Origin: Methylosinus sp. LW4
Lineage (GTDB): Bacteria; Pseudomonadota; Alphaproteobacteria; Rhizobiales; Beijerinckiaceae
Direction: 5' to 3'
Assembly: GCF_000379125.1 (NCBI RefSeq)
Contig: NZ_KB900627.1
Span: 262,703-326,702 of the forward strand
Length of the DNA stretch: 64,000 nucleotides
The notes beneath the pieces were generated by a model. The model was not told the origin of the DNA. It searched no databases and worked only from the letters and a program-made list of their open reading frames with translations. Shown here piece by piece: positions 46,293 to 55,710 of this stretch. Numbering within the stretch: position 1 is the first letter of the stretch; each line of letters begins with the position of its first letter. The translations under genes were made by a program, and so were the position numbers.

Positions 46293-46775
46293 TCAAAATT
46301 TCAAATTCACTCCCGCCCCGACGTGCTTATCGGGGCCACCGCCGCCCCAATTGTCCTCGTTCCCGTAAACGCCGCGTCTCGCCGAATTGATCATGGGAAT
46401 GCTGTCGTAGCCATGTTGCGACGGATTGTTGCTCGCGCCCCATTTGACGCCGACTTCGACATCCTCCGCGACCGGAGCCGCATGATTCGAATATTTGCGC
46501 GCTGCCGTCGGTCCGGTGGAAGAGGGCGTCGGAAGCGTGTGCTCATCCGGCGCATCGAAGCAGACGGGATCGTTCTTCCACTGCGCGCGCGGGCAAGGGC
46601 GCTCGCCCTGCGCCGATTTCTCGCGACCTCGCCTCGCGTTTGTGGGCTCTTTTTGCTTTCTACGCGCGTGGATATCGGAGCTTGCAGTGGGAGGTCCGTC
46701 GCCAGCCAGAGACCCGCCGGAAAAGAGGCAGACAATCATCACGGAGACAGCCACCGAATTTCGACTTCTATGCAT
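46293..46775 (-). CDS. Small exported protein of unknown function, coupled to RND pump gene
   Basis: 160 residues from ATG 46775, overlapping the RND pump stop by eight bases. ATG 46796 is an alternative. An N-terminal signal peptide (RNSVAVSVMIVCLFSGGSLAGDG) is clear. The mature part is polar, with two Cys (CPRAQW and VCFDAP), and the C-terminal 70 residues (EDVEVGVKWGASNNPSQHGY, then GGGGPDKHVGAGVNLKF) are glycine-rich with an aromatic final residue, recalling outer-membrane strand endings. I do not recognise a family. The overlap implies it is expressed with the efflux system and acts in the envelope. Confidence 0.6.
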   Translation of the reverse strand: MHRSRNSVAVSVMIVCLFSGGSLAGDGPPTASSDIHARRKQKEPTNARRGREKSAQGERPCPRAQWKNDPVCFDAPDEHTLPTPSSTGPTAARKYSNHAAPVAEDVEVGVKWGASNNPSQHGYDSIPMINSARRGVYGNEDNWGGGGPDKHVGAGVNLKF

Positions 46776-49700
46776 CGAGACGCGTTTCTTCAGCATTTCG
46801 AGGCTCTTTCGCTGGACGATAGGTTCGCAAGAATTTTTGACGAAGCGCCGGCGCGACGACGAGCAGCATGATCGGGCCGAGCAGCATGCCGCCGACGACG
46901 ACCGTCGCCAATGGTCGCTGCACCTGTGAGCCAATGCCGTTAGAAACGGCCGCTGGAAAGAGCCCGACGCCCGCCGACAATGCTGTCATCAGCAGCGGCC
47001 TCATGCGTTGTTCCGCGCCATGGAATATCGCCTGGCTGAATTCCATGCCCTGGATCGTGAGCTCGCGGAAATAGGTGATGTTCAATATCCCGTCCATCAC
47101 GGCGACTCCGAACAGGGAAATGAATCCGATCGCCGCCGAGACGCTGAAGTTCTCGCCGGAGATATAGAGGGCGATCACGCCGCCGACGATCGCGAAGGGA
47201 ATGCCCGCGAGCGCCAGCAAGCTGTCCCGCAGCGAATTGAACAGACTGTAGAGCAGCGAGAAGATGAGCAGGAAGGACAGAGGCACGACGACGGCGAGGC
47301 GCGTCTTGGCCTGTTGCAGATTTCCGAATTCACCGGCCCAGAGAATTTGATAGCCTGGGGGAAGTGTGACCGCTTTCGTGACCTTCGCCTGCGCCTCCGC
47401 GACGGTCGAGGCGAGATCGCGGCCACGGATATTGAATTTCAGCGGCACATAGCGGCGGCTGCGTTCGCGATAGATGAAGGATGCTCCCGTTTCGAGCGAG
47501 ATGGTCGCGAGCTCGCGCAAAGGAATATAGGCGTTGGTCGTGTTGCCCGGAGGCGTATAGCCGACCTTGATGTCTCCGATCGCAGCGAGCGTCGTCCGAT
47601 ATTGCGGCGCGAGGCGCGCAACAACCGCGAATTGTCGATCGCCCTCGAGCACGGTCGTCGCGTTCGTTCCGCCCATCGCAGCCTGGACGATCGTATTGAC
47701 GTCGCCAGAGTTGAGTCCGTAGCGCGCGGCGCGTTGACGGTCGACTTTGATATTGAGATTGGGCTGCCCGAGCGTGTGGAGAAGCTCGAGATCCTCGACG
47801 CCTGCAACGGTTCGGATCTGCTCGCGCACCTGGTCGGCCAGCTTTTCGAGGGTCGCGAGATCCGGGCCGATGACTTTCACCGAATTGGCGCCCTTCACGC
47901 CTGACAGAGCTTCGTCGACATTGTCCTGAATATACTGCGAAAAGCCGAAGACGACGCCCGGCAGCTCGTCTTCGAACTCCTTCTGGAGCTCGGCCGTGAG
48001 CTTGTCTTTCGTGAAACCGCGCGGCCATTCGTCGAACGGTTTCAACGGCGCGAAAATCTGCACGTCCGAGAATGCCGAGGCGTCGCTGCCATTGTCGGGA
48101 CGCCCATGTTGCGTCACGACGGTGATGATCTCGGGATGTCGTAGGAGAATCTCGCGCATCTTGCGGGTCGATTCGACGCCCGCGTCGAGCGACATGGTGG
48201 ACGGAAGCGACGCGCGAATCCAGTAATTGCCTTCTTCGAGAGCGGGGAGGAATTCGCTGCCGAGGCGCGTCGCGAGAAGCGCGCCGAGCGCGAGGAACAA
48301 AAGACCCGCGCCGATCGCCAGTCGCACATTGCCGAGCGCCCAGCGCAGCATGGGCGTATAGGCCGCGCGTAAACGCCGAACGATCGCCGTCTCCGTCTCG
48401 GCGACGCGTGCGGGAAGGACGATCGACGCGAGTACGGGAGTCACGGTGAAGGTCGCGAGAAGCGCGCCGGCCAGCGCGTAGGCGTATGTCCGCGCCATCG
48501 GCCCGAAGATCTGACCTTCGACGCCGGTCATGGTGAACAAGGGCAGAAAGGCCGTGACGGTGATCGCCGCCGTGAAGAACACCGCCTTGTCGACCTGTAG
48601 CGCGCTGACGAGGATGAGTCGGAGCCGATTGGTCCAGCGCCGTACGCTGCCGTGGCTGCCGGTCGGCGCGGTGGGATCGGGGCCCCAAAAGCCTTCGGCG
48701 AGATGTTGCAGGAGACGATTGCGCGCCGGTCGATCCGCTTGAAAGTTACGGAAGATGTTCTCGACGAGGATGACCGCGGAATCGACGATGATTCCGAAAT
48801 CGACCGCGCCGAGCGACAGGAGATTGGCGTCCTCCCCCTGCGCCACGAGCAGGATTATCGCGAAGAACAAAGCGAAGGGAATATTGACGCCGACGATTAT
48901 CGCGCTGCGCAGATCGCCGAGAAAAATCCATTGAATGAAGAAGACGAGCAGGCAGCCGAACACGAGATTATGAAGCACGGTATGCGTGGTGACGGCGACG
49001 AGCGAGCCACGATCGTAGAAAGGAACGAGCTTCACGCCGGGCGGAAGAGATCCGTCCGTATTGATCTTTTCGACCTCGGCCTCGACCTTCGGCAAAATCT
49101 CGTTGGTATGCTGTGTGCGGCCCATGACGACGATCGCCGCCGCGACATCGTCCTCGTGGTCGCGTCCGAGTATGCCGAGACGCGGAACATGCCCGACAGT
49201 GACTTTCGCGACATTCTTGATCTGAACCGGCACGCCGTTCGATTGCGCGAGAACGACATTCTCGATGTCCTCCGTCCGGTAGCCTTTCGTCAGATCGTCA
49301 TTGCCGCCGTCGTCGATGAGACCGACGCCGCGAATATTCACGGACTGCTGGCCGAGCTCGATCTCACGTCCGCCGACATTGACATTGGCGTTGCCGAGAG
49401 CTGCGATGACCTGTGGAAGGGTGACATTGTAGGCCTCGAGCTTGCCGAGATCGATCTCGACGCTGAACTGTTTCGTCGTCCCGCCCCAGGAATTGATTTG
49501 GACGACGCCGGGTATGGTGAGCAGCCGCCGCGTGGCGATCCAGTCTTGAACGGTTCGAAGATCGGTCAGGCTGAAATGTGGCGGCCCGACGATCTGATAG
49601 CGAAAGATTTCGCCGACGAGACTCGACTGCTGAATGATGGGAGAGGCGTTGTTCGGCAATGATGCGCCTTGCTGCAGGGCGATCGCCGCCTGCGCATAGG

Positions 49701-50016
49701 CGAAATGATAATCAGTCCCATATTCGAAAGTGACTCTCACGAAGCTCAGGCCGTAGAAGGAGGTCGAGCGAATGTTCGTCACGCGCGGGGTCGGATAGAG
49801 AGCGATCTCCATCGGAATCGTATAATATTTTTCCATCTCCTCGGCGGAGAGCCCTGGCGCCTGGGCGGTGATTTCCAGAATGACGGGCGCAGGATTGGGG
49901 TAAGCCTCTATATTGAGCCGCGTGAAGGCTGTCACTCCGGCGATGATAAACACGCCGACCGCGAGAACGATGACCGCGCGCCGCGTCAGCCCGAATTCGA
50001 GAATGGATTTCAGCAC
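46768..50016 (-). CDS. Heavy-metal efflux RND pump, CzcA/CnrA-like
   Basis: 1082 residues, the usual HME-RND size, inner-membrane proton antiporter of a tripartite efflux system. It opens MLKSILEFGLTRRAVIVLAVGVF, then NIEAYPNPAPVILEITAQAPGLSAEEMEKYYTIPMEIAL. The segment VDFGIIVDSAVILVENIFRN contains the membrane acidic residues, and its wording resembles the divalent-cation (Zn/Co/Ni/Cd) subgroup more than Cu(I)/Ag(I) CusA. It lies downstream of the adaptor gene with a 30-base gap, and the outer-membrane factor is encoded divergently. The metal cannot be fixed from sequence alone. Confidence 0.93.
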   Translation of the reverse strand: MLKSILEFGLTRRAVIVLAVGVFIIAGVTAFTRLNIEAYPNPAPVILEITAQAPGLSAEEMEKYYTIPMEIALYPTPRVTNIRSTSFYGLSFVRVTFEYGTDYHFAYAQAAIALQQGASLPNNASPIIQQSSLVGEIFRYQIVGPPHFSLTDLRTVQDWIATRRLLTIPGVVQINSWGGTTKQFSVEIDLGKLEAYNVTLPQVIAALGNANVNVGGREIELGQQSVNIRGVGLIDDGGNDDLTKGYRTEDIENVVLAQSNGVPVQIKNVAKVTVGHVPRLGILGRDHEDDVAAAIVVMGRTQHTNEILPKVEAEVEKINTDGSLPPGVKLVPFYDRGSLVAVTTHTVLHNLVFGCLLVFFIQWIFLGDLRSAIIVGVNIPFALFFAIILLVAQGEDANLLSLGAVDFGIIVDSAVILVENIFRNFQADRPARNRLLQHLAEGFWGPDPTAPTGSHGSVRRWTNRLRLILVSALQVDKAVFFTAAITVTAFLPLFTMTGVEGQIFGPMARTYAYALAGALLATFTVTPVLASIVLPARVAETETAIVRRLRAAYTPMLRWALGNVRLAIGAGLLFLALGALLATRLGSEFLPALEEGNYWIRASLPSTMSLDAGVESTRKMREILLRHPEIITVVTQHGRPDNGSDASAFSDVQIFAPLKPFDEWPRGFTKDKLTAELQKEFEDELPGVVFGFSQYIQDNVDEALSGVKGANSVKVIGPDLATLEKLADQVREQIRTVAGVEDLELLHTLGQPNLNIKVDRQRAARYGLNSGDVNTIVQAAMGGTNATTVLEGDRQFAVVARLAPQYRTTLAAIGDIKVGYTPPGNTTNAYIPLRELATISLETGASFIYRERSRRYVPLKFNIRGRDLASTVAEAQAKVTKAVTLPPGYQILWAGEFGNLQQAKTRLAVVVPLSFLLIFSLLYSLFNSLRDSLLALAGIPFAIVGGVIALYISGENFSVSAAIGFISLFGVAVMDGILNITYFRELTIQGMEFSQAIFHGAEQRMRPLLMTALSAGVGLFPAAVSNGIGSQVQRPLATVVVGGMLLGPIMLLVVAPALRQKFLRTYRPAKEPRNAEETRLDA

Positions 50017-50046
50017 AGATTCGACCTCGGTTCGAACGCGAGCGCA

Positions 50047-51231
50047 CTATTCAGCCGCGCTGATCGCGGCGAGGTTGTCGAGAAAGACTGCGCCCTTCGA
50101 GACGATGAGATCGCCGACGGAAAGACCTTCCTCTATCTGGTCGAAGCCCTGCTGGCGCAGGCCGATCTTGATTGTCTTCTGCTTGAAATGTCGACGATCC
50201 AGCGTGGTCCAAGCGGTCACGGCTCCATCACTTTCTCGAACGACCGCGCTCTCTGGAACGGCCGGAGCGCGAAACGGCGCGCCGACGCGAATGACGAAAT
50301 CTGCGAACATTCCGGCGCGAAGGAGATGCTCCGGGTCCTTGATCTCCGAGCGCACGAAGATACGCCGGGTGGTCGGATCGACAGAGGGCCCGAGCACGGT
50401 AATGGCTCCCAGGAATTCGCGATCGGGAAAGGCGGCCACGCGGACACGGACATCCTGTCCGACCTGCAAAAGCGGGGCGTCGGCCTCCACGACATTCGCC
50501 AGCATCCACATGGTCGAGGTATCGGCGACTGCATAGGGCGCCGGAGCGACGCCGGGCTGGACGAAGAGGCCAGGGGCGGCGGCTCGAGCGGTGACATAGC
50601 CGGCGATCGGGTTCTTCACGATGAGACGTGGATCTGCGCGCCGCTCTGCGACGATCTTGTCGATCTCTTCATCGGTCTTGCCAAAAATACGAACCGCGTC
50701 CCGCGCTGACTTCAGAGTCCCCTCCGCCGTCTGCTGGTCGGAGGTCGTCTGGTCGACCGCTTGCTGCGAAACCCCGCCGATCTTGACAAGCGACTTGACG
50801 CGGTTGAGCGAGCGCGTCTGGAGCGTGAGCACGCCGGATGCGGCGATCAGATTGGACTCCGCCTGCAACAGGTCTGGGCTGTCGATGGTGAAGAGGACCT
50901 GATCCTTCTCGACGCGGTCTCCGATGTTGAAATAGGCGTCGATGATCCGTCCCTGATAGGGTGTGAAGACCTGAACAAGTCGGTTCTGATTGAAGTCGAT
51001 GCTCCCGACGGCTCGTCGTTCTTCGACGAAAATTCGCTCTTCCACTTTCCCGATCTCGAGCGCGCCGGCCTGCTTATCGTTGAGCCCGATCTCCGTTTCC
51101 GCCGGTTCTTTTACCTTGGGGCGCGGATCTCCGTCGTCTTGCTTTCGGAGCGCCCAGATCGAGAGGGCGAGAGCGACGAGGATCGCGGCTGCGAGGGCGC
51201 TCGCCTCGATTGTTCTTTTGCCCAGACGCAT
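50047..51231 (-). CDS. RND efflux periplasmic adaptor, CzcB/CusB-like
   Basis: 394 residues. One N-terminal membrane anchor (ASALAAAILVALALSIWALRKQ) then a membrane-fusion-protein layout: GSIDFNQNRLVQVFTPYQGRIIDAYFNIGDRVEKDQVLFTIDSPDLLQAES (lipoyl/hairpin), NPIAGYVTARAAAPGLFVQPGVAP, and GPSVDPTTRRIFVRSEIKDPEHLLRAGMFADFVIRVG. It bridges the RND pump and the outer-membrane channel. It is the first gene of the minus-strand operon, with its promoter in the 51232-51486 gap. Confidence 0.93.
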   Translation of the reverse strand: MRLGKRTIEASALAAAILVALALSIWALRKQDDGDPRPKVKEPAETEIGLNDKQAGALEIGKVEERIFVEERRAVGSIDFNQNRLVQVFTPYQGRIIDAYFNIGDRVEKDQVLFTIDSPDLLQAESNLIAASGVLTLQTRSLNRVKSLVKIGGVSQQAVDQTTSDQQTAEGTLKSARDAVRIFGKTDEEIDKIVAERRADPRLIVKNPIAGYVTARAAAPGLFVQPGVAPAPYAVADTSTMWMLANVVEADAPLLQVGQDVRVRVAAFPDREFLGAITVLGPSVDPTTRRIFVRSEIKDPEHLLRAGMFADFVIRVGAPFRAPAVPESAVVRESDGAVTAWTTLDRRHFKQKTIKIGLRQQGFDQIEEGLSVGDLIVSKGAVFLDNLAAISAAE

Positions 51232-51288
51232 ATGAAGCCCTTATGAAGCGGACTCTCGGGACCGGATGCGCGTGTGGCGATCCCGATC

Positions 51289-51351
51289 ATCCCCAACTTT
51301 TCTATGGGGATCGACGGTCGATCGGTCTACTGTGATTTATGACAGTAGACC
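51289..51351. promoter_or_regulatory. Two adjacent dyads in the divergent efflux promoter region
   Basis: First dyad: ATCCCC (51289-51294) and GGGGAT (51306-51311), 11-base spacer. Second dyad: GGTCTACTGT (51324-51333) and ACAGTAGACC (51342-51351), a perfect 10-base inverted repeat with an 8-base AT-rich spacer. They lie between the divergent adaptor and outer-membrane-factor genes, as expected for metal-responsive operators. No regulator gene of the MerR, ArsR or CzcR type is adjacent, so the binding protein is unknown. Confidence 0.6.
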
Positions 51352-51486
51352 CCGGGCGGGAGGAGAACTACCTAAGCTCTGAAGTCTCGCGGTCGCCGTG
51401 TTCCTGTCTTACCGGTCTCACGGAGCGACAGGACCGAGCGAAGCCGCTCGATTAGAGAATGATCGTGGGCGGAAACTCGGATAGAG

Positions 51487-53103
51487 ATGAAAATCTTCGG
51501 CTCGTCCACTTCGAAAACGCGCTGGGGGCGCCCGATATTCCTCACGCTCTTGCCGATATTTCCCGTGCTGGCGGGGTGCGCGGTCGGACCGGACTTCGTG
51601 TCGCCTTCCCCGCCGTCGACGGAAAAATTCGCTTCCAACAAGGCGCCGGGTCTCGCCGGCGCGCCGAGATACATCCCAGGCTCCGAAATTCCGAAGCGCT
51701 GGTGGCAGGTTTTCCATAACCGAGGCCTCGATCGGCTGATCGAAGCCTCGATCGAGAGCAATCCGACCTTGCAATCGGCAGAAGCCGCGATAAAGGTCGC
51801 CTATCACAACGCCGAGGCGCAAAAAGGCGCGTTTCTTCCCACCGCCATTTTCAACTCCACGGACAGTCTCAATCTCCAGTCCAATAATCGATCGCTCGAA
51901 ACGATCAATCAGAGCCTCTTCAACCAGGCCTTGAATTCGCCGACGACCAACATCGGTCCTCCGAATTCACCCTATGGCTTGCTGTTGAAGCAGCTCACCG
52001 TCGCTTATACGCTCGACATCTGGGGGCAGAATCTCAGAAGCGTCGAGGCGGCGGAGGCGCAGACGGATCAGCAGCGCTACCAGCTGGAGGCCGCCTATTT
52101 GGCCTTGACCGGCAATGTGGTCGCAGCGGCGATGCAGGAGGCCACGCTAAGGGGACAAATCGAGGCGGTCCGCAGATCGATCGCGATAGATAGAGAGATG
52201 CTGGGGCTGCTCCGCAAGCAGTTCGAGGCTGGCTACACGGCGCAGGCGGACGTTCTCACCCAAGAAGCGGCTCTGGCGCAGGCCCTGCAGCTATTGCCGC
52301 CGCTCGAAAAGCAATTGTCGCAGCAGCGCGATCTGCTGACGGCGCTCGCCGGCCGCTATGCGCCGGATGAGATCGCCGAGACTTTTCATCTTGGTTCTCT
52401 CTCGGCGCCGCGCGAACTGCCGCTCAGCCTGCCGGCGCAACTCGTCCGGCAGCGGCCCGACATTCGGGCGGCCGAAGCCAATGTGCACGAGGCGACCGCA
52501 CAGGTCGGCGTCGCCATCGCCGCGCGGCTTCCGAATGTCACGCTGAGCGCGAATGGCGGATACAGCGCCTATCGACTCGCGCAACTCTTCACGCCCGGCA
52601 CGGAACTCTATACGGCGTCGGCAGCCGTGACGCATACGATTTTCGACGGCTTTTCGCTGCTCAACAAGCAGAAGGCCGCAGAGGCGAGCGTTCTCCAGGC
52701 AGATGCTCAATATCGGTCGACCGTCATTGCCGCGTTCCAGAACGTCGCAGATGCGTTACGCGCGCTCGAGGCGGACGCCAAAGCCGTGAGAGCCGCCGCC
52801 TATGGCGAAGCGACGGCGAAGAAGAGTCTCGACATCGTGCGAGCCGAACTGCGTCTCGGAGCCGTCAATGTGCTGTCTGTATTGAACGCCGAGAACACTT
52901 ATCTGGTCGCCTCGGTGGCGCGCGTCGTCGCGGAGGGGAGCCGTCTTTCGGACACAGCCGGGCTATTCATGGCGCTCGGCGGCGGTTGGACAGACGAAAA
53001 TCTCCGGGACCTCCCGCCGAATGGACCAGACGGCCCGACCAATGAGCAGATCGAGAAATTGAGCGCGCCTGTGAACGCCGGCCTGATGCCGAGCATCGAC
53101 TGA
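51487..53103 (+). CDS. Outer-membrane efflux factor, NodT/TolC family lipoprotein
   Basis: 538 residues. The N terminus has a lipobox (FPVLAGC, lipidated Cys at about residue 31) followed by AVGPDFVSPSPPSTEKF and KRWWQVFHNRGLDRLIEASIESNPTLQSAEAAIKVA, the standard NodT-family opening. The two OEP repeats contain LTVAYTLDIWGQNLRSVEAAEAQ, LVRQRPDIRAAEANVHEATAQVGVAIAARLPNVTLS and RAELRLGAVNVLSVLNAENTY. It forms the trimeric exit duct for the CzcBA-like pump encoded divergently, and could also serve the HlyD-containing ATPase fusion at 55711-58974. Confidence 0.92.
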   Translation: MKIFGSSTSKTRWGRPIFLTLLPIFPVLAGCAVGPDFVSPSPPSTEKFASNKAPGLAGAPRYIPGSEIPKRWWQVFHNRGLDRLIEASIESNPTLQSAEAAIKVAYHNAEAQKGAFLPTAIFNSTDSLNLQSNNRSLETINQSLFNQALNSPTTNIGPPNSPYGLLLKQLTVAYTLDIWGQNLRSVEAAEAQTDQQRYQLEAAYLALTGNVVAAAMQEATLRGQIEAVRRSIAIDREMLGLLRKQFEAGYTAQADVLTQEAALAQALQLLPPLEKQLSQQRDLLTALAGRYAPDEIAETFHLGSLSAPRELPLSLPAQLVRQRPDIRAAEANVHEATAQVGVAIAARLPNVTLSANGGYSAYRLAQLFTPGTELYTASAAVTHTIFDGFSLLNKQKAAEASVLQADAQYRSTVIAAFQNVADALRALEADAKAVRAAAYGEATAKKSLDIVRAELRLGAVNVLSVLNAENTYLVASVARVVAEGSRLSDTAGLFMALGGGWTDENLRDLPPNGPDGPTNEQIEKLSAPVNAGLMPSID

Positions 53104-53430
53104 TTACCGAGGCGGCGCCGATACTGTCTAGCGCTTTGATGTCGTGTAATTCGATCTCGAGAGTTCTCCGGCGAAATGGGCGAAAGCCAAGGCGCCGGTC
53201 AGGCTGGCAAGCGGCGCCTTCCAAGAAAACGAGATCGCCGGGGAGGAATCTCGATGGAACGCCGGCGGCTTTCTGGAAGGCGAGATAGAGACCGGCCGCA
53301 CAGCGGCCATGTTCGCGCCCTATTTGCAAATTGTTGTGCGCGCGCCCATTGTCGAACTTCGGTGGAACGGCGCGATGTCTCAGTCTATAATAGGCTTCTG
53401 AGATAAAGCGAGAGCTCGGAAGCCAATCAG
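53104..53430. other. Intergenic region with strong hairpin
   Basis: 327 bases without a confident gene. Perfect inverted repeat AAGGCGCCG (53189-53197) / CGGCGCCTT (53212-53220), 14-base loop, could end the efflux-factor transcript although no T-run follows. Minus-strand frames here (such as one ending near 53128) look like debris or shadows; I cannot support a gene. Confidence 0.4.
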
Positions 53431-54045
53431 ATGTCTACGACCGACCGCTCGGCGACGATCCTCTGCATCGACGACGATTTCGAAACCTCATCTTTGATCG
53501 CCGAAGAGCTCGAGGAGCGTGGCTTCAAAGTCGTTCTCGCGAACAGCGGCCAACAGGCATTGTCGCTTCTACCGGGGCTTCGACCGGATCTCGTTCTTTC
53601 GGACATCAGCATGCCATCGATGTCGGGATTCGAAGTTCTAGAAAACTTTTTGCGATCCGCCCCCCATTTCGCGCGAACTCCTTTCGTGTTCCTGACGGCT
53701 TTGAGCGATCGCGAAACCGAGCTCAAGGGAAGAAGACTCGGCGCTGATGATTACGTCACCAAACCGATCGACTTCGATCTGCTGCATGCGATCATCGACG
53801 CCAGACTGAGAGGCGGCGCGCGATTTGGCGGATCAGAAACGTCGCCGCACGAACTCAACGAAAGAGAGATCGAGACTTTGCTTTGGGCGGCGCGCGGCAA
53901 GACGTCCGATGAGATCGCGTCGATCGTGAGCATCACGAAGCGAACTGTCGATTATCATCTCGACAACGCACGAAACAAGCTCGGCGTCGCGACCCGCATC
54001 GAGGCGGCGGTCAAAGCCGCGCTAATCGGATTGATCGAGCCTTAG
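53431..54045 (+). CDS. Response regulator with LuxR-type HTH
   Basis: 204 residues. Receiver at 1-125: DDD (14-16), phospho-acceptor Asp58 (LVLSDISMPSMSGFEVL), Thr in FLTALSDRETE and Lys in DYVTKPIDF. LuxR/FixJ-type helix-turn-helix at about 140-200: LNEREIETLLWAARGKTSDEIASIVSITKRTVDYHLDNARNKLGV. Six bases separate it from the kinase gene, so they form a pair. Sequence is more AT-rich than the metal operons on either side. Confidence 0.92.
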   Translation: MSTTDRSATILCIDDDFETSSLIAEELEERGFKVVLANSGQQALSLLPGLRPDLVLSDISMPSMSGFEVLENFLRSAPHFARTPFVFLTALSDRETELKGRRLGADDYVTKPIDFDLLHAIIDARLRGGARFGGSETSPHELNEREIETLLWAARGKTSDEIASIVSITKRTVDYHLDNARNKLGVATRIEAAVKAALIGLIEP

Positions 54046-54051
54046 AACGCG

Positions 54052-55605
54052 ATGAAGCTGACGCAATCGATAAAGTTCCGCATGGTCGCATCCTTGTGGC
54101 TCTTGTTCGCTACGATCGCGGGCATCGGCATCTTCGGATTGGGCCGCCTCGAAGACGTCAATCGTGAATCGTCAGATATTCGCGAGCGATGGTTGAAGAG
54201 CACGCGATATATCGGGGACCTCGACAATTTCACATCGGATTTCCGCGCAGCGGAGGGCGCCTTTCTCATAGCGGCGAAAGATGTCGACGCCATCGCCATA
54301 GAGCGAGAGATGGAGTCGCTCGACGAGGCGATTTCAAAAGCGCAGAAAGGATATGAAAGCATACTGCACGATGAGATCGAATCAGCGGATTATCGGATCT
54401 TCGAAAAGAGTTGGAATTCATATCGCGCTGAAGCGAAACACACGCTCGAGATCATGACGAAAGGAGACAAGGCGGCGGCTGGATCTCTCTTCATGTCGGC
54501 TTCCAGAGTCGCATTCGCTTCGACGAGCGAGGCGCTGGGAAGGCTATCCGACCGAACCAATACGCAAGCTCGCTTGGCCAGCGAGCGGTACGACCACGCC
54601 ATTCGAGAAGCTCGCGCGTTGATTATCGCCGCCGCCATTCTAGGCGCGTCTATGGCCCTCGGGATCATGCTTTACGTAACTCGGCAGATAACCGACCCTC
54701 TATTAGAGCTCGCCGCCAGCATGCGGCGTCTGTCGAGGAATGAAACGGACATTCAGATCTACAACACTGAACGGCCCGATGAGCTGGGAGAAATGGCGCG
54801 TTCTGTCGTGGTCTTTCGTGAAAATGCGATCCAGCTTCAAGTCAGTCAGCAAGCCCTCGCGACCGAAGCCTCGATGCTCGAGGAAAAATTGGAGCATGAA
54901 CGGCGCCTTGGCGAAAATCAGCGCAATTTCATCTCTATGGCGTCGCATGAGTTTCGCACGCCAATGACGATCATCGATGGGCATGCGCAGCGCTTGTTGA
55001 ATGCTCGTCCGGCGCCTCGGAACGAGGTGATTATAGAGCGAGCCAACAAGATCCGCGCCGCCGTGAGGCGGATGAGCATTATGATCGAAGGATTGTTGCA
55101 AACCAGCCGTGTGGTCGAGAGTCCCCGTCTCTACTTCCATCCGACCAATCTCGACATGTCCGTGGTGCTGAAGGAAGTTTGCGATCTGCACCGCGAAATT
55201 TCATCCAACGCCTCAGTGATCGAAAAATACGGCGCCGAGAAATTGCCATTCTATGGGGACAGGAATCTCATCAGTCAGGTATTCAGCAACTTGATCGGGA
55301 ATGCGATCAAATATTCTTCCCCGGGGGGCGCGGTCCGAGTTGTCGTCCGCAGCAGGCGGACCGCCTTGCAGGTTTTCGTCTCCGATAGAGGAATTGGGAT
55401 TCCGCGCCGAGATGTCGATCATATATTTTCGAGATATTATCGGGCGAGCAATGCTTCCGGCATCACGGGTACCGGAGTCGGCCTCTACCTTGCAAAGGTC
55501 GTTGTCGAATTGCACGGCGGCGTCATTAAAGTGAAAAGCCGAGAAGGAAAAGGCTCAATCTTTTTTGTTTCGCTTCCTTTTGAAGCTGCTGGTCGAGCGC
55601 GATGA
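54052..55605 (+). CDS. Sensor histidine kinase with four-helix periplasmic sensor
   Basis: 517 residues. Membrane segment at about 10-30, a helical periplasmic domain of about 155 residues resembling 4HB/MCP ligand domains (SSDIRERWLKSTRYIGDLDNF, EARHTLEIM-like region), second membrane segment at about 188-208, HAMP (TRQITDPLLELAASMRRLSRNETDIQI), coiled coil, HisKA with MASHEFRTPMTIIDGHAQRL (His299) and HATPase (NLIGNAIKYS, SDRGIGIP, GTGVGLYLAK). Partner of the adjacent LuxR-type regulator. Lying between two metal-export loci suggests control of metal or envelope stress, but this is inference. Confidence 0.92.
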   Translation: MKLTQSIKFRMVASLWLLFATIAGIGIFGLGRLEDVNRESSDIRERWLKSTRYIGDLDNFTSDFRAAEGAFLIAAKDVDAIAIEREMESLDEAISKAQKGYESILHDEIESADYRIFEKSWNSYRAEAKHTLEIMTKGDKAAAGSLFMSASRVAFASTSEALGRLSDRTNTQARLASERYDHAIREARALIIAAAILGASMALGIMLYVTRQITDPLLELAASMRRLSRNETDIQIYNTERPDELGEMARSVVVFRENAIQLQVSQQALATEASMLEEKLEHERRLGENQRNFISMASHEFRTPMTIIDGHAQRLLNARPAPRNEVIIERANKIRAAVRRMSIMIEGLLQTSRVVESPRLYFHPTNLDMSVVLKEVCDLHREISSNASVIEKYGAEKLPFYGDRNLISQVFSNLIGNAIKYSSPGGAVRVVVRSRRTALQVFVSDRGIGIPRRDVDHIFSRYYRASNASGITGTGVGLYLAKVVVELHGGVIKVKSREGKGSIFFVSLPFEAAGRAR

Positions 55606-55652
55606 ATCGTCAGCGGCGACGGCAGGCGCGCGATTCGATATGTGAGCGAATA

Positions 55653-55684
55653 CATCGGGCGCGGGCCAGTTCTAGAGCCCGATG
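55653..55684. terminator. Inverted repeat between convergent genes, possible bidirectional terminator
   Basis: CATCGGGC (55653-55660) and GCCCGATG (55677-55684) with a 16-base loop, in the 105-base gap between the convergent kinase and ATPase-fusion genes. No T-run is present on either side. Confidence 0.35.
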
Positions 55685-55710
55685 CGCAATCGAAAGCCGC
55701 TGCGCGCCGA

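Noticed and set aside
53128..53310. Small minus-strand frame after the outer-membrane factor gene
   Set aside because: No ribosome site, no domain, and overlaps a strong hairpin; may be debris but cannot be supported as a gene.
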